A DNA stretch of 64,000 nt from the NCBI GenBank assembly GCA_046594885.1, contig JBKJRD010000095.1, forward strand, positions 1-64,000, written 5' to 3'. A model generated the notes under the pieces. The model was not told the DNA's origin. It saw only the letters and a list, made by a program, of their open reading frames with translations, and made no database searches. Positions 53,291-60,773 of the stretch are shown in pieces. Position 1 is the first letter of the stretch; every line of letters starts with the position of its first letter. This stretch comes from Methylotenera_A sp046594885 (GTDB taxonomy: Bacteria; Pseudomonadota; Gammaproteobacteria; Burkholderiales; Methylophilaceae). The position numbers and the translations under genes are program-made.

Positions 53291-56200
53291 TTGTTGCACT
53301 TAATCATTGGTTTGCTGTTAACGTTTTTTTCATGGCGCTACTCTCAACAACAGCAAACACAACATCTCAACAAAGAATTTAAATTTGCCACCGAGCAAGT
53401 AGCCAAAAACATTCACAGCCGCATTGCTGCTTATGAAATTATGTTGCGCGGCGTTAGAGCGTATTTTCACGGCTCTAATGATGTCACTTTTGCCGAGTTT
53501 AAAAATTATGTGAATGACCTGCACCTTGATAATAAGAAATCTGGCATTCAAGGTGTGGCGATTGTTGCACTGATTCCACACAAAGATAAAACCCAACACA
53601 TTAATCATTTACGCCGCTGGCAGCTCAAAGATTATCAAATCAAGCCAGCAGGTGATCGCGCGTTTTATGCGCCTATCGTTAGTATAGAACCAATGGTGGG
53701 TGATAACCTGAAAGCAATGGGTTTAGATTTGCTCACACGACCAGCCGAGCTATCGGCGATGGAAAAATCGCGCGATTTAGATATGGCCACCATCAGCGCG
53801 CCGATTATGCTAGTGCAAGATGCAGGCAAACCAGATTCACTGGCATTTGTGATGTATCTGCCGATTTTTGCGAATAATCTAGCGATTAATACGATCACCG
53901 AACGCCGTGCTGCGATCAAATCTTGGGTAGATGTGCCTTTTCGCATTAACGATTTAATCAATGGTTTAAGTGGCGAAATTCCAGCCGATATTGTGCTGGA
54001 AATTTATGACGGCGTGTCAATCTCCGACCAATTTCGCATGTATCAATCCAGCAATCATCTGCAAAATACAACGATTCAAAGCAATTTCCCTCCGCTATCT
54101 AAACGGTTAGATATTGGTGGCCGCTCTTGGACGATTGTCACCACAATAACGCCCGCCTTTGTCGAGCGCGTTGCTAACCCCAGACAATCCCTTATTATTG
54201 CGCTGGCTGGCTTAAGCTTATCGCTGATGCTGGCTTGGCTATCGCTGATATTGGTGAGCGGCCGACAAAAAGCACAAACACGTTATAAACAACTTTTTGC
54301 GCAGGCGGGTGAAGGCGTAATTATCTTAGATAGCAATCATCATATTATTGACTGTAATCGCGCCGCACTGAATTTATTTGGTTATAGCAATATACAATTT
54401 TTAAGCTTATCTTTGCATCAAATTTTAGAAAAATCTGAAATCAATCAACTAGATAATTTTATCGATAAATTAAAATTAAATTTAAGTGTTTCGGCTTTAA
54501 AAGAGTGGTCGTGTGTTCGTCAAGACGGCTCACCATTTACCGCAGAAATTAGCTGCTCTAGATTAGATGTAGATAACTACTTTATGATTGTGCGTGATTT
54601 AACTGATCGCAAAAAAGCTGAACTACAAATTCAACGTTTGAACAAATTATATTTGGCCTTAAGCGAAACCAATCAAGCTATTGTGCGCAAGGGAGATGAA
54701 AATGAGTTACTCACTTTAGTGTGTAAATGCGCGGTTGAACAAGGCGATATGAAAATGGCTTGGATAGGTAAGTTTGATACGACATCCGCTAACATCATGC
54801 CAATCGCCAGTTATGGCGCTGCTGCCGATTGTTTGGCGATTTTAAAGGCAGTAAATGATGATAATGCGACGCGCGTGGCACTAAAGGAGCATAAACCAAT
54901 TATTATCAATGACTTACTTAACCACTTAGATGCGTCAGATTTGCATCGTAAAGCAAAAAAATTGGGTTGGCGCTCTGCTGCTAGTTTTCCCATTTATCGA
55001 CATGCTCAACCCTATGCCTTGTTAACGGTTTATCACGAAGAAACGCAGGCGTTTGATAAAATAGCGGTAGATTTACTTACCGAAATGGCTGGTGATATTA
55101 GTTTCGCGCTGGATAATTTTGATCGTGAGCAACATCGCTTGCAATCGCAAAAAATGCTCGCCGAAAGTGAAGCAAAATTATCGACTATTTTAAATAATGT
55201 CGCCGCCTACATCTACGTTAAAGATTTAAAAGGCCGCTATTTGTTTGCCAACCAGCTATTACTGAATTTATGGAATAGTAGTTCAGAAGAGGTCATTGGT
55301 TTTGGCGATGAAAAGTTCTTTGATGCAACAACCACTCATCAGATTCGTGGAATTGACCAAAAAGTACTGGTTAAGGGTGAAGTGGTTGAAAAAGAAGAAG
55401 CGAATCAATTAAAAGGAACAGGTGAGACTAGAATTTATTGGTCGGTTAAATTACCCTTGCGGCGCGCGGATGGCAGCATTTACGGTTTGTGCGGAATTTC
55501 AACCGATATGACGGAACAGAAACGCACTGAGGCTGATTTAAAACTCGCGGCCATATCGTTTGAGTCGCAGCTAGGTATGATTATTATGGATGCGCAAAAA
55601 GTCGTTCTTAAGGTAAACAAAGCTTATACAAAAATTTCAAACTTTAGTGCCGGAGAAGTGGTGGGTAAAAAGCCTGAATTAATCAGCGCAGAGCATGATA
55701 TGGGTATTGAGGAAAAGATCTGGCGCGAAGCTGCTAATCAGGGCGGATGGGAAGGCGAAGTTTGGAGTAAGCGTAAAAACGGTGAAGTGTATCCACAATA
55801 TTTGATTGTGACTGCGGTAAAAGATGCACAGCAACATATTATTAATTATGTGGCCTCGTTAACGGACATTACCGAAAGCAAAGCGGCAGCATCAGAAATT
55901 GAGCAGTTGGCTTTTTATGATATTTTAACGCAGTTGCCCAATCGGCGGCTTTTATTAGATCGGCTAAGTCACGCGTTAACCATCAGTCAGCGCTCAGGCT
56001 TGGTGGGCGGTTTATTGTATCTTGACCTTGACCAATTTAAAATTGTGAACGACTCGCGTGGCCATGATATTGGTGATTTATTACTGAAACAAGTTGCAGC
56101 GCGCCTAATTGATTGCGTGAGAGCCGATGATACAGTGGCGCGATTGGGCGGCGATGAATATGTGATTTTGCTGGAAGGTTTAAGCAAAGAGCCATTAGAA

Positions 56201-57213
56201 GCTGCCGCTCAAACAGAAATAGTGGCGCAAAAAATTCAAATCGCGTTAAGCAAGCCATATCAACTGGCAACACATCAAGCCAGCGCCACAGCGAGTATAG
56301 GGTTAGTGTTTTTAGCGGATTAAAACAAACGCCCGATGAGCTTTTAAAACAGGCCGATATCGCTATGTATCACGCCAAAAAACAAGGTCGCAATGCGTTT
56401 CACTTTTTTGATCCCGATATGCAAAACACCATCAATTTACGTGTATCGCTAGAAGAAGAAATGCGCAAAGCGATTGCTGAAAATCAATTTAAATTGTATT
56501 ACCAAGTTCAGGTCGATAACCTAGGAAAACCCATTGGTGCTGAAGCGCTGATTCGCTGGCAACATCCACAGCGCGGGTTAGTGCCGCCGCTGCACTTTAT
56601 TCCCATAGCAGAAGAAACTGGGCTTATATTGCCAATTGGGCAATGGGTTTTAAATGAAGCTTGCAGGCAACTTAAATTATGGCAAACCAAGGATGCGACT
56701 AAGCACTTATCGATATCCATCAATGTGAGCGCTAAGCAATTTCACCAAGCCAATTTTGTGGAGCAAGTTAAATTAGCCGTTGAATCGCACCAAATTAAAG
56801 CCATGCTTTTAAGAATTGAATTAACCGAAAGCATGCTGGTGGATAATATTGAAAACCTGATTATCGCGATGAATCACTTAAGAAAAGTTGGTGTACTTTT
56901 TGAGTTGGATGATTTTGGCACGGGCTATTCTTCGCTACAATATCTGAAACGGCTGCCTTTGCATCAATTGAAAATTGACCAATCGTTTGTGCGCGATATT
57001 ACTACCGATAAAACTGATAGCGCGATTGTGAAAACCATCATAAAAATGGCACAAGGTTTAGGCTTAAGTGTGATTGCCGAAGGCGTAGAAACCCAAGCGC
57101 AATTGCAACATTTACAAGAAGGGAATTGTGCGTATTTTCAAGGCTATTTATTCAGTAAACCCTTGCCGATTAATGAGTTTGAAAGCGCATTAAGTCACTA
57201 TCCCACATTGTGA
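53291..57213 (+). pseudogene. CHASE-PAS-GAF-PAS-PAS-GGDEF-EAL signalling gene split by a frameshift
   Basis: The first frame (to the TAA at 56321) encodes a membrane helix (GLLLTFFSW), a CHASE sensor region (about 25-250), a second helix near residue 305, PAS (about 335-455), GAF (about 460-610), two PAS repeats and a GGDEF domain with RLGGDEYVILLEG. The frame breaks after SIGLVF, inside GGDEF, and continues as VFSGLKQTPDELLKQADIAM in the -1 frame to an intact EAL domain. Restoring one A before 56306 gives SIGLSVFSG, the usual sequence. The lost base could be a mutation, a sequencing error or a programmed shift at G_TTT_TTA (56308-56314). The 5' start is also odd: the frame is open back to 53159, and an ATT at 53228 with AAGG upstream gives a better signal anchor than the TTG at 53291. 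Confidence 0.85.
56365..57213 (+). CDS. EAL-domain part of the split signalling gene
   Basis: The -1 frame after the shift. The first ATG in it is at 56365, giving 282 residues that begin with the end of GGDEF (MYHAKKQGRNAFHFFDPDM) and then the complete EAL phosphodiesterase domain: GAEALIRWQHP (the EAL glutamate), NVSAKQFHQ, LTESMLVDN, DDFGTGYSSL and EGVETQAQL with the QGYLFSKPLP end. These motifs keep the metal-binding acidic residues, so the domain would be active if translated. Whether it is made by re-initiation or by frameshifting is unknown. The GGDEF part alone is truncated. Confidence 0.75.
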   Translation: MYHAKKQGRNAFHFFDPDMQNTINLRVSLEEEMRKAIAENQFKLYYQVQVDNLGKPIGAEALIRWQHPQRGLVPPLHFIPIAEETGLILPIGQWVLNEACRQLKLWQTKDATKHLSISINVSAKQFHQANFVEQVKLAVESHQIKAMLLRIELTESMLVDNIENLIIAMNHLRKVGVLFELDDFGTGYSSLQYLKRLPLHQLKIDQSFVRDITTDKTDSAIVKTIIKMAQGLGLSVIAEGVETQAQLQHLQEGNCAYFQGYLFSKPLPINEFESALSHYPTL

Positions 57214-57230
57214 TGATTGTGTTGCAAAGC

Positions 57231-57258
57231 AAAAAGCCAGCACTTAGCTGGCTTTTTT
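57231..57258. terminator. Bidirectional terminator after the EAL gene
   Basis: Five A, stem GCCAGC (57236-57241) with GCTGGC (57247-57252), loop ACTTA, then six T. It serves the GGDEF/EAL gene and the small exported-protein gene on the minus strand. Confidence 0.85.
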
Positions 57259-57278
57259 AGTTAAAAATATAACCAAAA

Positions 57279-57560
57279 TTAGTTGATGACAGGTAAATCA
57301 ACTATTGGCTGAATGGTGTTTAAAGCCGTACCCATTGCAGAAACTTTGCCCACTACAACTGTTGGGCTTTGTACCATTGGCTGAATCACAGCAACCGCAT
57401 CGGTAGAGCTTGAAGCAACGCCAGTGACTGTTGATTGTGTGTTGGTGTGTGCGTGGGTCATGGAGGTTAATCCTGATGCGCCCTGCGTTAACGCATTAGC
57501 TGATAGCGAAATTGCAGCCAAAGATGCGAATAATGATAATGCAAATAATGGTTTGTTCAT
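57279..57560 (-). CDS. Small exported protein of unknown function
   Basis: 93 residues starting MNKPLFALSLFASLAAISLS, a clear signal peptide with cleavage near ANA. The mature part is Ser/Thr/Val-rich and has two similar segments (VAVIQPMVQSPTVVVG and LNTIQPIVDLPVI). It has no catalytic motif and no recognised family. The frame stays open upstream to 57650, but the signal peptide fixes the start at 57560. The upstream region contains CCGTACGG, also seen before the gene at 49506. Confidence 0.65.
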   Translation of the reverse strand: MNKPLFALSLFASLAAISLSANALTQGASGLTSMTHAHTNTQSTVTGVASSSTDAVAVIQPMVQSPTVVVGKVSAMGTALNTIQPIVDLPVIN

Positions 57561-57716
57561 GATAAATTCCTTATTGAGTGATAAAAGTGAACTACAAACT
57601 TTAGTCGCGCCGTACGGATATTCATGACAAAATAGGCTCAAACAATACAATAAACCAACATCTAGCTGGTTTATTTTTTGAGGCTTAATTGCGTGTTAAG
57701 TAAGCTTGCAGGCGCC

Positions 57717-58544
57717 TTAAACCGCCTGCTGTTTTGGTAAATTGCCCACCCAAAAATGAAAGTACTCTCTGGATACAATTAAAAAGAAATCTTTGGTTTT
57801 TTGCTTAGCAAATAAATGTTGAATGCTATTAACCGCTGCTCGGTAGTTATTTTGTGGCGCATTTTTACAATGCCTTAACTCGAGCATGATGGCTTTCGCA
57901 ATTTTGTGCTTGGTGTTGATGTCCGCTTTTGATACTTGTCTTTTTCGCATATATTCTACATACAACGTCAACGGCCAGTTTTCCACATCGCTAAATTTTA
58001 GGGCATCCATCTTATCCCACATGGCTGAAAATTTTTCTTGCTGCGCCTGCAATTTTAACGATTTTTCAAGGTTAACTTCTTCATGTGAACTATTGGGATT
58101 TTTCCAAAACCAATAAAATGCTCTGGCTAAATCAACGCAAAATGTTTTTTCGCTCTTATCCATATTTAAAATTAAATTTTTAACCGCTTCTCGATAGGCA
58201 GCGCCATCCAGTGGGATGCTATAAAGATAATCACTCAGTTTGATTAAAAAATATTGACTATCATGCAAAAATTCCGCATCGCAATCTTGCGCATTGAGGC
58301 TTTGCATATAAGCCTCAATTGGGCTGACTAAATTAGCATCAAAGTGAAACTCGTTTGTTATTTTTTTTGAAAGCTTAACTAATTCAGCGCTATTTGAAAG
58401 TGTGGCCTTAACGATTATGTTGTAAGCATAGTGTGGATCACATAACATTTCACCCGCTTTGACCAAGCCAATATGCGGTTTGGCTTTTAATGCAAATTGC
58501 GATAATGCCATCAATTTTTTGTTACTGAGCGTCATCTTTAACAT
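57717..58544 (-). CDS. Hypothetical protein, mostly alpha-helical
   Basis: 275 residues with no signal peptide or membrane helix and no motif I recognise. It is rich in Lys, Ala, Leu and aromatic residues; two similar stretches occur, VDLARAFYWFWKNP and IVSREYFHFWVGNLP, which look like related helices ending in W. Repeats of the form helix-YWFW may form a solenoid. It is isolated between the small exported protein gene and the SulP remnant. Base composition is AT-rich compared with its core neighbours. It could be a lineage-specific or acquired gene; the start may be at 58544 or 58535. Confidence 0.6.
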   Translation of the reverse strand: MLKMTLSNKKLMALSQFALKAKPHIGLVKAGEMLCDPHYAYNIIVKATLSNSAELVKLSKKITNEFHFDANLVSPIEAYMQSLNAQDCDAEFLHDSQYFLIKLSDYLYSIPLDGAAYREAVKNLILNMDKSEKTFCVDLARAFYWFWKNPNSSHEEVNLEKSLKLQAQQEKFSAMWDKMDALKFSDVENWPLTLYVEYMRKRQVSKADINTKHKIAKAIMLELRHCKNAPQNNYRAAVNSIQHLFAKQKTKDFFLIVSREYFHFWVGNLPKQQAV

Positions 58545-58785
58545 TCCAATGTATTAAAATTAATCAATAATTGAAAATGTGCATTATTTATGCCAAAAAA
58601 TTAACCTTAAAATAAATACTTAACACATTGATTTGTTTAATAAATATTTAAAGAATAAAAATGATGGCTGCAAAGGTGTTGTAAGCTGAGCTTAACTGTC
58701 TAATTTTCAACTTAGTGGAAAGAAATGAGTGACATGAAAAACACCGGCGTTTAATCTTGCCTAGAATTCATTTAATGCGCGCACG

Positions 58786-59061
58786 TTAACCTAATTTATT
58801 ATCAGCGATATGATATTTAGGCTCCTCCATCACATTTACCTCAATCATGCCTTTCGCATTGTCTAGTAATGCTAAGCAATCGGCACTTAAATGTTTCAGG
58901 TTGAGCTTTTTACTGCGGCAACATATCTTAGCGTTAATCCGCCAATAGCTGTCAATGCGGAATGCATCAACTACCTTTGCGTTTTTAAAATCAATCACTA
59001 CAACGCCGGGCTCGTTACTGGTAGCGAAAAGGTTTTAAAAAGCGGGTGAAGTCAATATATG
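58786..59061 (-). pseudogene. Decayed 3' end of a SulP-family anion transporter (STAS domain remnant)
   Basis: On the minus strand the frame ending at 58786 reads VVVIDFKNAKVVD, then KKLNLKHLSADCLALLDNAK and MIEVNVMEEPKYHIAD, which match the STAS end of SulP sulfate/anion permeases. In between, the STAS sequence appears in another frame as ALTAIGGLTLRYVAA, so two opposite frameshifts flank that piece. Further upstream, DFTRFLKPF in a third register resembles the STAS start. An in-frame stop and no upstream transporter helices show the gene is dead and truncated. A 70-residue ORF (58998 down to 58786) is the largest open piece. The 241 bases from 58545 to 58785 contain nothing I can support. 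Confidence 0.65.
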
Positions 59062-59074
59062 TTATACAGCGCAC

Positions 59075-59092
59075 AGACAATTTAAATTGTCT
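59075..59092. promoter_or_regulatory. 18-bp palindrome upstream of the aldehyde oxidoreductase operon
   Basis: Perfect palindrome AGACAATTTAAATTGTCT, 72 bases before the paoA-like start. A second imperfect inverted repeat (TAACTA near 59106 and TAGTTA near 59128) follows. Both fit a repressor/activator site for the operon, but no regulator gene is linked. Confidence 0.4.
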
Positions 59093-59163
59093 TTTAATAG
59101 TATTAAATAACTATAAAAGACATTTTTTGTAGTTAATACTTTTTTTAATATGGATGATATTGA

Positions 59164-59811
59164 ATGACTACATTTGACCCTTCACGCCGAAAATTCATCC
59201 AAACCACTGCAGCTAGTAGCGGGGCATTAATAGCTGCCCGACTGACGACTGAGGCTGAAGCTAAATCAGTCTATAAACCCGAGCAGGTAACCGAACCAGC
59301 AAAGGTTAACATTCTGTTGCGCGTTAACGCAAGCGAGCATCAGTTGATGGTTGATCCACGTATGACTTTATTGGATGCGCTACGTGAACGTTTGCATTTA
59401 ACAGGCAGCAAAAAGGGTTGTGATCAGGGGCAATGTGGCGCTTGCACCGTGATTGTTGACGGACGGCGCATTGTGTCTTGCTTGACCCTAGCAGTGATGC
59501 AGGAAGGGCACGACATCATCACCATTGAAGGCTTAGGAACGCCCACGAATCTGCATCCGATGCAGGCGGCTTTCATCAAGCACGATGGCTATCAATGCGG
59601 CTTTTGTACGCCTGGCCAAATCTGCTCAGCAGTTGCCATGCTAGATGAAGTAAAAGCGGGCATACCTAGCCATGTAACAGCCGATCTGACCCGTTCGCCC
59701 GAAATGAATAATATTGAGTTTCGTGAACGAATGAGCGGTAATATCTGCCGTTGCGGCGCTTATTCAAACATCCAAGAAGCTATTGCTGAAGTTGTAGGAG
59801 AGCGAGCATGA
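59164..59811 (+). CDS. paoA: Aldehyde oxidoreductase [2Fe-2S] subunit (PaoA-type)
   Basis: Small subunit of a periplasmic molybdenum-flavin aldehyde oxidase. The N-terminus SRRKFIQTTAASSGALIAA is a Tat signal (twin Arg), so the complex is exported folded. Two [2Fe-2S] clusters are visible: the plant-type motif GCDQGQCGACTVIVDG with Cys in VSC, and the second pair CGFCTPGQ and NICRCGAY. The length of 215 residues fits PaoA (YagT). The stop overlaps the paoB start (ATGA), coupling translation. The operon has the order ABC-D, as in E. coli paoABCD. Confidence 0.93.
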   Translation: MTTFDPSRRKFIQTTAASSGALIAARLTTEAEAKSVYKPEQVTEPAKVNILLRVNASEHQLMVDPRMTLLDALRERLHLTGSKKGCDQGQCGACTVIVDGRRIVSCLTLAVMQEGHDIITIEGLGTPTNLHPMQAAFIKHDGYQCGFCTPGQICSAVAMLDEVKAGIPSHVTADLTRSPEMNNIEFRERMSGNICRCGAYSNIQEAIAEVVGERA

Positions 59812-60770
59812 GAGGATTCAGCTACGAAAGAGCGAACTCACTAGCAGAAGCTGTTGCGACAGCAGCACATACAAAGGGCGCAAAGTATATCGCTGGCGGC
59901 ACCAATCTAGTCGATTTAATGAAGATACAGGTGGAAACACCAACCCACTTAATAGACATTAATGATTTGGGCTTGGACAAGATAGAGACTAAGCCCGATG
60001 GCGGATTGCGAATTGGGGCATTAGTACGAAATACCGATCTTGCGGCTAATGATGATGTGCGGCGCGATTACGCTGTGCTTTCTCGGGCGTTGTTGGCTGG
60101 TGCATCAGGCCAATTACGCAATCAAGCAACCACTGCTGGCAATCTGCTTCAGCGCACGCGCTGCCCTTATTTTTATGACACCAATCTGCCTTGTAATAAA
60201 AGAGAACCAGCTAGCGGTTGCAGTGCAATAGGCGGATATAGTCGACAACATGCGATTGTCGGCGTGAGTGATAGCTGCATTGCCACGCACCCTAGCGATA
60301 TGGCGATTGCCATGCGCTTGCTTGATGCAACGATTGAAACAATGCAACCTGATGGTTTAATCCGTACAATTCCAATCGCGCAATTGCACACATTGCCAGA
60401 AAACACGCCACATATCGAACACACGTTAGAGTCTGGTGAATTGATTACTGCTGTAACGTTACCCAAACCAGTGGGTGGCACACATATTTATCGCAAGGTG
60501 CGCGATCGTGCTTCTTACGCATTTGCAGTGATTTCTGTTGCAGCCATCGTTCAGCGTGATGGTACTGGCAGAGTGGCATTGGGAGGCGTTGCGCACAAAC
60601 CATGGCGCGTTGAAGCGGCCGAACGTGATATGCCACGCGGTGCAAAAGTCTTAACTGCAGGCCTGCTATCCAACGCGCGTACAACGCATGACAATGCATT
60701 CAAGGTTTTGTTAGTAGAGCGCACAATTGCCTCAGTTCTTAACGAAGCGCTCAACGAAACGAAAGCATAA
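59808..60770 (+). CDS. paoB: Aldehyde oxidoreductase FAD-binding subunit (PaoB-type)
   Basis: 320 residues of the CO-dehydrogenase flavoprotein (FAD_binding_5) family. The FAD motif is YIAGGTNLVDLMK and the segment LRIGALVRNTDLAAN is typical. The extra [4Fe-4S] insert of PaoB is present: CPYFYDTNLPCNKREPASGC, with a further Cys in the same loop, which sets it apart from common xanthine dehydrogenase FAD subunits. C-terminal residues 225-315 hold the CO_deh_flav_C domain (RKVRDRASYAFAVISV). paoC begins 3 bases after its stop. Confidence 0.93.
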   Translation: MRGFSYERANSLAEAVATAAHTKGAKYIAGGTNLVDLMKIQVETPTHLIDINDLGLDKIETKPDGGLRIGALVRNTDLAANDDVRRDYAVLSRALLAGASGQLRNQATTAGNLLQRTRCPYFYDTNLPCNKREPASGCSAIGGYSRQHAIVGVSDSCIATHPSDMAIAMRLLDATIETMQPDGLIRTIPIAQLHTLPENTPHIEHTLESGELITAVTLPKPVGGTHIYRKVRDRASYAFAVISVAAIVQRDGTGRVALGGVAHKPWRVEAAERDMPRGAKVLTAGLLSNARTTHDNAFKVLLVERTIASVLNEALNETKA

Positions 60771-60773
60771 GCC

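Noticed and set aside
53291..57213. Two separate proteins (GGDEF enzyme and EAL enzyme) by design
   Set aside because: The split falls inside the GGDEF fold and the second part lacks its own ribosome site, so a frameshift is the simpler reading.
58545..58785. Short ATG-initiated frames in the gap before the SulP remnant
   Set aside because: Only a few codons each, with no conservation signal visible.
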